Shown here: in pieces, positions 1-5,425 of the stretch
Layout of the letters: every line of letters starts with the position of its first letter
Position numbering within the stretch: the first letter of the stretch is position 1
From: Spirochaetota bacterium
Lineage (GTDB): Bacteria; Spirochaetota; JAGLSM01
Direction of reading: 5' to 3'
Assembly: GCA_023135745.1 (NCBI GenBank)
Contig: JAGLSM010000151.1
Location: 1 to 5,425 of the forward strand
DNA: 5,425 nucleotides
The notes under the pieces: model-generated
What the model saw: only the letters and a program-made list of their open reading frames with translations
Databases searched by the model: none
What the model was told of the DNA's origin: nothing
Program-made: the position numbers and the translations under genes

Positions 1-363
1 ACCTATGGATTTATATCCGAAGGATCCGGTGAAAATGTTTTTCTTGTTATAAATAATACCATTTATACTCCTCCTTCATCTTCTTCAATTCTGCCGGGGT
101 TGACCAGGCATTGTATTTTCCAGATGGCCCGGGATATGGGTATAACAATCAAACAGCATGTAATGCCTAGAGAGACACTTTATACAGCCGATGAAGTGTT
201 TATGACGGGGACTGCTGCTGAGATAACTCCTGTTACAAAAGTGGACAATATAAAGGTCGGTACAGGCAAACGTGGAGAGGTAACTAAGTCTCTGCAGGAA
301 ATGTTTTTCAGTATAATAAACGGTGAAATTGAGGACAAGTTTAACTGGTTGACTAAGGTCTAG
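1..363 (+). CDS. ilvE: Branched-chain amino-acid aminotransferase, C-terminal part (5' end outside window)
   Basis: This is the last 120 codons of a PLP-dependent class IV (fold type IV) aminotransferase, read in frame 1 to a TAG stop. The enzyme interconverts valine, leucine and isoleucine with their 2-oxo acids using glutamate/2-oxoglutarate, in the cytoplasm. The fragment carries the complete class IV signature at fragment residues 7-36: EGSGENVF, then IYT, then LPGLTR. Further on come PRETLYTADEVF and GTAAEITPV, and the ending NGEIEDKFNWLTKV is typical of IlvE of the roughly 300-residue type. The catalytic lysine lies upstream of the window and cannot be checked. D-amino-acid transaminase and aminodeoxychorismate lyase share the fold, but the YTADEVFMTGTAAE and EDKFNWL segments favour IlvE strongly. 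Nothing downstream is obviously linked to amino-acid synthesis, so it is probably the last gene of its transcript or a single gene. Confidence 0.95.
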   Translation, partial: TYGFISEGSGENVFLVINNTIYTPPSSSSILPGLTRHCIFQMARDMGITIKQHVMPRETLYTADEVFMTGTAAEITPVTKVDNIKVGTGKRGEVTKSLQEMFFSIINGEIEDKFNWLTKV

Positions 364-370
364 CCGGAAA

Positions 371-397
371 TTAAAACTAATCTGCATTTATTATAAT
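371..397 (+). promoter_or_regulatory. Possible promoter for the DUF4015 gene
   Basis: A perfect TATAAT lies at 392-397 in the 98-base gap after ilvE. The best upstream partner is TTAAAA at 371-376 (4 of 6 matches to TTGACA) with a short 15-base spacer. Transcription would begin near base 404 and give a leader of about 58 bases. The region is AT-rich, so a chance -10 match is quite possible. No convincing intrinsic terminator for ilvE is seen in the same gap, so read-through from ilvE is an alternative. Confidence 0.3.
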
Positions 398-461
398 TTG
401 ATTTAAAGCCGGTCTGTTAAAAAGTCGATGTAAGTATTAGAAAAGCGGAAAAAGGTGTTTT

Positions 462-1691
462 ATGAAATATTTGGCAATTGTTGTGCTAGTGGTATGTCTT
501 ATTATAAATTTTTTTATTATAAAAGATTATTCTGTTTTTGCAGACCAGAAGCAAAAACCAATTATATATAGTAATAAAACTAACATAAAAACATCTATTC
601 TTAATGTTGATTCTTCTAACAAAATAAATAATTATACGCTTAAGAAGTCTGAAGATGACTACTTGTTCAGTATTGCTAAAAATAAAAACAATGATGTTTC
701 TGATAGATCTTACTTTACAGATAAAAACAATCAAAGAGTTAGAAATACTAAGTTTATAAAGAATTCAAGCCGGCTTACGCCTCCTTCTTTTTATAGAGCA
801 ATTTATCTGAATAATTATACGGCAAGGGTTACGCGAATTTTAAAAAAGTATGTTAAAACCGCAAAAAAATATGGAGTTAACGCCTTTGTAATGGATGTAC
901 AGGATGCTGTATATTTTAGAACATATATGATTACAAAAAAGAATGTCAGGATTTGTGTTACCAACGGCATCTATCCAATAGCCAGAATTGTAGTTTTTCC
1001 ATATGGATTAAAAAAATATCCTGTCGCAAAGTCATATATCAACAGAATCCTGCGTATCGCAAAAAGAGCCGCGGATATGGGCTTTTCCGAGATTCAGTTT
1101 GATTATATCCGTTTTGAGGATTCAGGCAGACTAAGATGGGTAAGCCGAAAAAAACGTTATGCTCTTGTTGAAGGTATTCTTCGTAGGGCAAAAAGGATGC
1201 TTCAAAAATATGGTGTACGTATTTCTGCGGATGTGTTCGGCAGAGTTGTCTTAAACAGGCATGACATGATAGGTCAGCGTCTCGAGGGGCTTGATTCTGT
1301 TGTAGATTTTATCTGTCCTATGGTTTATCCTTCTCATTTTACATGGAGCAAGTACATGATGAGTAAGCCCTATTATACTGTCTACAAGAGTTCTGTTTCA
1401 GCGAAAAAGAGACTTAAAAAAGCAAAGCTTGTGATGTATATACAGGGTTTCTGGTTGAAGGTAAGGTATTCCGGATTGTCATTGCCTATGTACATTGCTC
1501 ATCAGATTAAAGCCTGTGAGGATGCAAAAGTAAAAGGGTATATAATATGGAATGCCGCTCAGCGATATTCAAATACATACAAGGGTATGAGCCTCTATTA
1601 TAACGCAAAGAAAAAAGGGCAACAGCTGCCCGGATTTAAAAAGCGTTTGACTTCAGAGAAAAAGAAATCATCAATAAGAAAAACTATATAA
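462..1691 (+). CDS. Secreted putative glycoside hydrolase, DUF4015 type
   Basis: A 409-residue protein. Residues about 3-20 form a hydrophobic export segment, with a plausible signal-peptidase site after SVFA (residue 27); if uncleaved it would be a membrane anchor. Residues about 28-105 are an Asn/Lys/Ser-rich, low-complexity linker. From about 110 the sequence matches the DUF4015 putative glycoside hydrolase family, thought to be a TIM barrel: FVMDVQD (142-148), YPIARIVVF (171-179), IQFDYIRFED (211-220), SADVFG (255-260), DFICPMVYPSH (282-292), MYIQGFW (325-331) and GYIIWNAAQRYS (359-370). Acidic residues in the second, fourth and fifth blocks would be expected at the barrel mouth, but catalytic roles are not established for this family. 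The protein is very rich in Lys/Arg and ends in a basic tail. The start is supported by AAAGGTG at 451-457. Function inferred: binding or cleaving an envelope or extracellular glycan; substrate unknown. Confidence 0.85.
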   Translation: MKYLAIVVLVVCLIINFFIIKDYSVFADQKQKPIIYSNKTNIKTSILNVDSSNKINNYTLKKSEDDYLFSIAKNKNNDVSDRSYFTDKNNQRVRNTKFIKNSSRLTPPSFYRAIYLNNYTARVTRILKKYVKTAKKYGVNAFVMDVQDAVYFRTYMITKKNVRICVTNGIYPIARIVVFPYGLKKYPVAKSYINRILRIAKRAADMGFSEIQFDYIRFEDSGRLRWVSRKKRYALVEGILRRAKRMLQKYGVRISADVFGRVVLNRHDMIGQRLEGLDSVVDFICPMVYPSHFTWSKYMMSKPYYTVYKSSVSAKKRLKKAKLVMYIQGFWLKVRYSGLSLPMYIAHQIKACEDAKVKGYIIWNAAQRYSNTYKGMSLYYNAKKKGQQLPGFKKRLTSEKKKSSIRKTI

Positions 1692-1722
1692 ATTTTAATA
1701 ATAAACTAATTTACTGGTTAAT

Positions 1723-1774
1723 TTAGCATATCTTTTATAAAATGATGCTAAGGGCTCTTTATTTGAAGGAACCC
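1723..1774 (+). other. Two adjacent predicted hairpins upstream of the small membrane protein gene
   Basis: In the 107-base gap after the DUF4015 gene, TTAGCAT (1723-1729) pairs perfectly with ATGCTAA (1745-1751); the interval contains the near-palindrome TTTTATAAAA that could extend the stem. Immediately after, GGG (1752-1754) and CTT (1757-1759) can pair with AAG (1766-1768) and CCC (1772-1774). Neither hairpin is followed by a run of T, so this is not a normal intrinsic terminator. It could be a weak or factor-assisted terminator for the upstream gene, a structured leader for the downstream genes, or chance in AT-rich DNA. Confidence 0.3.
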
Positions 1775-1787
1775 ATAAGTAATTAAT

Positions 1788-1793
1788 AGGAGG
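1788..1793 (+). promoter_or_regulatory. Strong ribosome binding site AGGAGG
   Basis: A perfect AGGAGG ends five bases before the ATG at 1799. It is the strongest Shine-Dalgarno sequence in the window, fixes the start of the small membrane protein, and argues that this short frame is a real, well-translated gene. Confidence 0.85.
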
Positions 1794-1798
1794 CTCTT

Positions 1799-2131
1799 AT
1801 GCAGAGAAAAGGTGCGTTAATTTACAGTCACTTATTTAACGGTTTGCTTCTTACTATTGGTTCGGTAGTTCTCTTTTTTGTTACAGAGTTATTCACTTTC
1901 TGGTTTTGGCGCAATATTATTGCGGCGGTTATACTTTTATCAGGGATTTCTCAATTAACAGAAGAGCGGAAAATGCCTGCTCTTTTGAGTATGTTTACGG
2001 CATTTTTTATAGCAATTGTTGTAAATGTGCAATATAATAAAGGTATAGAGTACTTTTTAATTCTTCTAATTTTGATGTCTGGAATTTTTTCATTAATAAC
2101 AGGTTACCGGGCCTTTAAAACAGATGAATAA
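1799..2131 (+). CDS. Small four-helix integral membrane protein, function unknown
   Basis: A 110-residue hydrophobic protein with four likely membrane helices at about residues 13-35, 38-52, 59-77 and 83-103, short loops, and a polar C-terminal tail (YRAFKTDE). It looks internally duplicated: residues 45-53 (ILLSGISQL) and 91-99 (ILMSGIFSL) match at six of nine positions with an offset of 46, which suggests two copies of a two-helix hairpin. That layout recalls the short membrane repeat of the HdeD/DUF308 group, but the likeness is weak and no family can be named with confidence. A perfect AGGAGG precedes the ATG. The TPR protein gene begins 28 bases after its stop with no terminator between, so the two are probably co-transcribed and may work together at the membrane. 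Confidence 0.75.
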   Translation: MQRKGALIYSHLFNGLLLTIGSVVLFFVTELFTFWFWRNIIAAVILLSGISQLTEERKMPALLSMFTAFFIAIVVNVQYNKGIEYFLILLILMSGIFSLITGYRAFKTDE

Positions 2132-2148
2132 TTTGAATTATTGATTGC

Positions 2149-2155
2149 AGGATGG
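2149..2155 (+). promoter_or_regulatory. Ribosome binding site deciding a TTG start (AGGATGG)
   Basis: AGGATGG lies four bases before the TTG at 2160. The alternative in-frame TTG at 2145 has no purine-rich Shine-Dalgarno before it (only AT-rich DNA), and would put this motif inside the coding region. This favours the downstream TTG as the start of the TPR gene. Confidence 0.6.
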
Positions 2156-2159
2156 AAAA

Positions 2160-3020
2160 TTGAATTTAAAATTTGATCCCAAAGGTATTTATTATTTTTT
2201 ATTATTGATCGTGGGACTTGTTATTGCAGTAAGCCTGATAAGACTACTTTCTATTTATAAAGTATCATTTAATTTTCTTCTTCCATTTATCGTTTTGTTT
2301 TTGCTGGGTTTTATTGTATACAGAATATTTTTTATACCAATTTGTATAAAGATGGGATGGTATGAAAAAGGGGAAAGGTTGTTAAAAAAAGCGCTTCGGC
2401 GTATCAACGGAACCCCAGCTGTTGCGACTTTGCTTTTTCATCTTATTTATTTTTATTTTCAACAAGGTAAGTTTAAAGAAGCTGAAAAGACAATTAATGA
2501 TATTAATATGGGTGATCTTCCCGCGGATGCTTCTGTTCTAATCTCGTTAAATAAAGCCGCTCTTTATATTGTAGATGAAAAGTATCAAAAAGCCCTTGAT
2601 GTTTTAGGCCGCTACAGGATAGATGATTTTCCTGCTTCAGCCGGTCCAGCGTTTTTAAATAACATTGCTTTCGCATATTATGGTCTGGGTATAAATATCG
2701 ATGAAGGTATTGAAATGACTGACCGAGCCTTCGGATTAAGACCGGACCCTGGATTTGCTGTGACAATGGCCGGGCTTCTATTTAAAAAATATGAATTAAA
2801 GGCTGGACTTGCGTGGACTGATTATGCGTTAAAAAAATTAAAACGTGGAAATATTTACACAAGGGCCTATGCAGGATATTTAAGGGCTCAAATTCTAAGT
2901 TCAATGGGCGATGCAGCCGGAGCTCTTGTTTGCGCTGAAAAAGCGTTAAGCATGTCTGTATCGGATAATTTGAATAAAAACCTCGATAAACTACTGCTGA
3001 ATCTTAAATCAAAAAGTTAG
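2160..3020 (+). CDS. Membrane-anchored TPR-repeat protein
   Basis: A 286-residue protein counted from TTG 2160 (291 if TTG 2145 is used). Two membrane helices at about residues 10-30 and 38-60 are followed by a soluble domain built from helix pairs of tetratricopeptide type: about 88-113 (with YFQQGKFKEAEK), 126-150 (ALYIVDEKYQKALDVL), 164-193 (NNIAFAYYGLG, then EGIEMTDRAFGLRPDP), 198-226 and 236-265 (AQILSSMGDAAGALVCAEKAL). TPR domains are protein-binding scaffolds; no catalytic motif is visible. The short N-terminus and hairpin of two helices make a cytoplasmic TPR domain likely, but the topology is inferred. It follows the small membrane protein closely, which suggests an operon and possibly a shared complex. 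The specific partner and process cannot be told from the sequence. Its stop is 15 bases from the stop of the convergent ATPase gene. Confidence 0.82.
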   Translation: MNLKFDPKGIYYFLLLIVGLVIAVSLIRLLSIYKVSFNFLLPFIVLFLLGFIVYRIFFIPICIKMGWYEKGERLLKKALRRINGTPAVATLLFHLIYFYFQQGKFKEAEKTINDINMGDLPADASVLISLNKAALYIVDEKYQKALDVLGRYRIDDFPASAGPAFLNNIAFAYYGLGINIDEGIEMTDRAFGLRPDPGFAVTMAGLLFKKYELKAGLAWTDYALKKLKRGNIYTRAYAGYLRAQILSSMGDAAGALVCAEKALSMSVSDNLNKNLDKLLLNLKSKS

Positions 3021-3035
3021 GCTGATCTTTATTTT

Positions 3036-3824
3036 TCATTTCCTGGGTTTTACTTCTCGGATTTTATTTTGCTTGAGTACTGAAGATAGGCTTGTATCGG
3101 TTTTTAACATTGAGTAAGGTGTGTTATAAACCAATTCCAAATTGCTTTTACTCATCAGATTGCAGGCCTTTCCGGTTTCAAAACTTCCGTTTTTCATGAA
3201 CATTATTACATTTTCACTAAAGGTTTCCATGAGATTTATATCATGAACGGAAAATATGATAAGAAGATCCCGTCGTTCTGAGTATTCTTTTAAAATGTTA
3301 AATGCTGTTATTGAGTCATCTTTTGATAAGGCAAAAACAGGTTCGTCAAGTATCAAAATTTTTGGACCGTAAAGCAGAGCAAAACAAATGATAACTTTTT
3401 GAAGTTCCCCTTTACTGATGCTGTTGATAGAAATATTTTGAATTGAGCTTATTGAAAATTGATCGAGAAGGATATTAATATCAGGAGTATCATTGGATGT
3501 AGAGTGTTTTTTGATCTGTCTTAGAAGGTTGATAACAGTTTCATCGGTTTCGAATTCCATATTTTGGAAGATAGATGTAACTTTATCGTTTACCTCTTCT
3601 TCCGATTTATAATCCGAAATTGATTTATTATACAGCATGACTTTACCGGCAGAAGGGATGAATGATCCGGCAAATAGAGCAAGCAATGTACTTTTTCCGC
3701 ATCCATTAGGGCCGAGAACACCGACAAATCCTTTCTCAGGAAAAATATAGGAAAAATTCTTTATAAGACCGGGATTGTCCTCATCGTAGTGGAAGGAGAG
3801 TTTTTTTGCTTGTAGTATTGACAT
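3036..3824 (-). CDS. ABC transporter ATP-binding protein, FecE/BtuD/HmuV-like, without a permease nearby
   Basis: A 262-residue single nucleotide-binding domain. Visible motifs are an aromatic A-loop Tyr13, Walker A GPNGCGKST (38-46), Q-loop Gln87 (SIFQNM), signature SISKGELQK (135-143), Walker B ILILDEP (156-162) and switch His194 (FSVHD). ATP binding and hydrolysis therefore look intact. The C-terminal segment NLELVYNTPYSML resembles that of ATPases serving iron-siderophore, haem or cobalamin importers, but ZnuC-like or other importers are not excluded. Two departures stand out: the signature is ISKGE in place of LSGGQ/LSGGE, and the usual D-loop SxLD is FALS, lacking the Asp. The start has AGAGG five bases upstream. 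It lies 30 bases after the deacetylase gene on the same strand, so the two form a likely operon; no permease or binding-protein gene is in the window. The substrate is unknown. Confidence 0.88.
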   Translation of the reverse strand: MSILQAKKLSFHYDEDNPGLIKNFSYIFPEKGFVGVLGPNGCGKSTLLALFAGSFIPSAGKVMLYNKSISDYKSEEEVNDKVTSIFQNMEFETDETVINLLRQIKKHSTSNDTPDINILLDQFSISSIQNISINSISKGELQKVIICFALLYGPKILILDEPVFALSKDDSITAFNILKEYSERRDLLIIFSVHDINLMETFSENVIMFMKNGSFETGKACNLMSKSNLELVYNTPYSMLKTDTSLSSVLKQNKIREVKPRK

Positions 3825-3854
3825 TTTTTCCTCTATAATAATTTCACAATATTT

Positions 3855-4871
3855 TTATGCCGGAGGCATCTTCTTTTTATTGTTTCTGCCGTCAAGAAGC
3901 CGGTTGATGGTAACGGGGTGATAGTTTTGTTTTTTTAACCATGTTATTAATTCAGGCAGAATTTCATGTATTTTGTCATTTCTCTTTCTTAAAAAATTAC
4001 CAAGGTGAAAAAGATAAACTATGCCGGCTTTTGTTTTCTTTTTGAGAAAATCCAATGTACTGTTTGAAGAATAATAATCGGTCCAATCCAGAGAATCCAG
4101 ACCGCTTGTCCATGAAATATGATCATATCCAATTTCTTTTGCCCATCTTATTATTTTTGGGTCGCATGCTCCAAAAGGAGATCTCCATACAGGAGATAAA
4201 TTTACTCCGGTTATTTCCTTGTAACGCTTATTTACCATGTCCATTTCATTAATAAAAAGTTTTTTGCTTAGCTTGATTTTTTTATCCAGGACATCAATAG
4301 ATTTTATCCAGTTATGATGAGACCATGTATGATTACCTACCTGATGGCCTTCCTCATGCATTCTTAAGATAAGTTTTGCAAGATCTTTTGTATTTTTATT
4401 TTTTTCAAGTGTTCTGTAATATATGGGTTTACCGTTTGAATATGATTTAACCTTGAAACTCTTGTTATTTGCCAGGAAGAAGGTTGCTTTAACATTATAT
4501 TTTTTTAAAATGTCAAGAATGTATTTGCATGCAGACAGATTACCGATATCGAAGGTCAGGGCTACTTCTCTGAATCTTTTGTCTCCAAGTACCTTTTTAT
4601 TATTTCCGGCTTTATCCATTCCGTGTAAGCGGGAATAATTAATATGATTATTAATATGTTTTTTGGGAAATAAAATGCTTCGGAAAAAGCTGTCAATCTT
4701 TTCTTTTTGACGTAAATCTGTCAGGTGTTTTATGGTTCTATGTCTGGATTTATCCTGAATTGTCTGGGCATAGTATTTTATACTTCTTAATGAGGTGTAG
4801 GTTATTAAAAGAATAACAAATCCTGTTGTCAATAAAACTGTTTTGAAGATTCTGTCGATTATATAGTACAT
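3855..4871 (-). CDS. Membrane-anchored polysaccharide deacetylase (NodB domain, CE4-like) with altered metal motif
   Basis: A 338-residue protein. Residues about 9-28 form one uncleaved signal anchor, then a basic linker to about 100, then a NodB-homology domain placed outside the inner membrane. Family motifs are: motif 1 TFDIGN (106-111), motif 2 HTWSH (181-185) with the two metal-binding histidines, motif 3 RSPFG (230-234), motif 4 around D250, W254 and DSLDW (259-263), and motif 5 LFHLG with His289. Family members remove N-acetyl (or O-acetyl) groups from peptidoglycan, chitin-like or other glycans using a divalent metal. The second Asp of the usual TFDDG, a metal ligand, is Ile109 here, while the catalytic-base Asp108 is kept; homologues with Asn, Gly or Ala at this site are known (PdaA has TFDNG). 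Residues about 136-162 form an insertion before the next helix. The ribosome site is weak (GGAT). Substrate unknown; activity is likely but not certain. Confidence 0.88.
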   Translation of the reverse strand: MYYIIDRIFKTVLLTTGFVILLITYTSLRSIKYYAQTIQDKSRHRTIKHLTDLRQKEKIDSFFRSILFPKKHINNHINYSRLHGMDKAGNNKKVLGDKRFREVALTFDIGNLSACKYILDILKKYNVKATFFLANNKSFKVKSYSNGKPIYYRTLEKNKNTKDLAKLILRMHEEGHQVGNHTWSHHNWIKSIDVLDKKIKLSKKLFINEMDMVNKRYKEITGVNLSPVWRSPFGACDPKIIRWAKEIGYDHISWTSGLDSLDWTDYYSSNSTLDFLKKKTKAGIVYLFHLGNFLRKRNDKIHEILPELITWLKKQNYHPVTINRLLDGRNNKKKMPPA

Positions 4872-5041
4872 TTTTTATCCGGGTTTTAGATTGATGCTTA
4901 TAATAAACTAAAAAAAAAACAACCAGGAATCAATTCTAAAAAACTAAACTATGTTATAAGTATGAATGGAGTTATCTTTATATAGAAATGATGATAGAAT
5001 TAGCTCTAAATTTAACTTGAGTAAGGTTTTTTTGAGGTCGT
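4872..5041. promoter_or_regulatory. Divergent intergenic region between the deacetylase and BamA-like genes
   Basis: These 170 bases separate two genes read away from each other and must hold promoters for both. The + strand candidate is an extended -10, TGTTATAAG (TG at 4952-4953, TATAAG at 4955-4960), without a good -35; it would leave a leader of about 75 bases. The - strand candidate is TATTAT (4905 down to 4900), about 29 bases before the deacetylase start codon, with only a poor -35. No convincing operator palindrome was found. The stretch is strongly AT-rich. Confidence 0.5.
4910..4919. repeat. Homopolymer tract of ten A (ten T on the - strand)
   Basis: Ten consecutive A residues interrupt the divergent intergenic region. 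On the - strand the tract falls just upstream of the TATTAT candidate -10, within the expected -10/-35 spacer of the deacetylase promoter. Such tracts can bend DNA, act as an UP-like element, or change length by slippage; which applies here cannot be told from one sequence. Confidence 0.6.
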
Positions 5042-5425
5042 ATGAAAGTAAATCATTTTAACATTAAGCCGGTTAGAATTCTATTAATATTAATAGTTTT
5101 ATCAAATATATCGCATGTTATTTATGCTGCTGACTTAAATAAAAAACCTGTAATAAGAAAAATTACTATAGTAATAAAAGAAATATTCAGCAAAACAAAG
5201 AGTCCGATTAAACAATTTTTAAACAAGATGCACATTTCAACCCGCGAATCTGTTATAAAAAATCAGTTATTATATAAAGAAGGTGATATCCTGGATATGG
5301 ATATTATTGATGAAAGCGAACGCAACCTGCGTAGATTCCGGATATTCTTTGTTGAAAAAACAAAAATTATAAAATTAAAGAACCAAAATAAGGTTGATAT
5401 TGTTCTGGAAGTCCAGGATGTATGG
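5042..5425 (+). CDS. BamA/TamA-like outer-membrane protein, N-terminal part (3' end outside window)
   Basis: The first 128 codons of an open frame that runs off the window end. Residues about 11-28 are a hydrophobic signal core with a likely cleavage after VIYA or VIYAA (residue 29-30), so the protein is exported. Residues about 36-127 read as a POTRA-type domain: an opening strand PVIRKITIVI, then HISTRESVIKNQLLYKEGD, then the helix IIDESERNLRRF and a closing strand VDIVLEVQDVW. The TRE.VI...LL.KEGD....ESERNLR pattern is characteristic of POTRA domains in outer-membrane 16-strand barrels of the Omp85 superfamily (BamA, TamA, surface antigen). POTRA domains handle substrate proteins in the periplasm. 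The ATG has GAGG at 5034-5037, four bases upstream. Whether a barrel follows lies outside the window; FtsQ-like or other POTRA proteins remain possible, but the motif details favour Omp85. Confidence 0.75.
   Translation, partial: MKVNHFNIKPVRILLILIVLSNISHVIYAADLNKKPVIRKITIVIKEIFSKTKSPIKQFLNKMHISTRESVIKNQLLYKEGDILDMDIIDESERNLRRFRIFFVEKTKIIKLKNQNKVDIVLEVQDVW

Noticed and set aside
85..387. Open frame of 100 codons on the - strand over ilvE
   Set aside because: It lies opposite a clearly recognised aminotransferase frame and its translation shows no domain or plausible composition.
364..461. Intrinsic terminator after ilvE
   Set aside because: No GC-rich stem followed by T residues was found in this 98-base gap.
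486..734. Open frame of 82 codons on the - strand over the DUF4015 linker
   Set aside because: It arises from the AT-rich, Asn/Lys-coding linker on the other strand and has no start signal or recognisable content.
2503..2766. Open frame of 87 codons on the - strand over the TPR gene
   Set aside because: It overlaps the TPR coding region completely and has no ribosome site or family resemblance.
3006..3035. Possible bidirectional terminator between the convergent genes (AAATCA...TGATCTTT followed by ATTTTT)
   Set aside because: The stem is short, AT-only apart from one pair, bulged, and has an 11-base loop; too weak to call a terminator.
3835..3840. TATTAT on the - strand just upstream of the ATPase gene, as a promoter
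   Set aside because: It directly abuts the ribosome site, so transcription from it would start at or inside the coding region; expression from the deacetylase promoter is simpler.
4055..4638. Two short + strand open frames opposite the deacetylase gene (4055-4252 and 4423-4638)
   Set aside because: Both lie inside the well-supported deacetylase frame and show no coding features of their own.
1..5425. CRISPR array, tRNA, insertion sequence, toxin-antitoxin or phage-defence system
   Set aside because: No regularly spaced repeats, cloverleaf, terminal inverted repeats with a transposase, or defence-type domains were seen on either strand.

Overview
The window is AT-rich chromosomal DNA from a diderm (Gram-negative-type) bacterium. 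The outer membrane is inferred from the last gene, which starts with a signal peptide followed by a POTRA-like domain of the BamA/TamA/surface-antigen kind. Reading frames are long and intact, and there is no tRNA, rRNA, CRISPR array, transposase, integrase or other sign of a mobile element. The mix of a DUF4015-type putative glycoside hydrolase, a NodB-type deacetylase and a BamA-like protein would fit a spirochaete, a deltaproteobacterium-like lineage or another low-GC diderm; the sequence alone does not settle the phylum.

Layout: (1) bases 1-363 hold the 3' end of ilvE, branched-chain amino-acid aminotransferase, on the + strand. (2) Bases 462-1691 (+) encode a secreted or lipid-bilayer-anchored, very basic putative glycoside hydrolase of the DUF4015 type. 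(3) Bases 1799-2131 (+) encode a four-helix membrane protein, followed after 28 bases by a membrane-anchored TPR protein whose most likely start is a TTG at 2160; these two look co-transcribed. (4) On the - strand, a membrane-anchored polysaccharide deacetylase (4871-3855) is followed 30 bases later by a lone ABC-transporter ATPase (3824-3036); these look like a two-gene operon. The ATPase gene converges on the TPR gene with only 15 bases between stop codons. (5) A 170-base divergent intergenic region with an A10 tract separates the deacetylase from a + strand BamA/TamA-like outer-membrane protein gene that runs off the window end.

Working picture: apart from ilvE, every gene here is predicted to act in or on the cell envelope (secreted glycan-active enzyme, two membrane proteins, deacetylase, transport ATPase, outer-membrane POTRA protein). 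This is an envelope-maintenance neighbourhood and not a recognisable named system. No clearly new multi-gene system is visible. The items most worth a second look are the altered metal-site motif of the deacetylase, the orphan ATPase with an unusual signature and D-loop, the compact basic DUF4015 protein, and the internal duplication in the small membrane protein.
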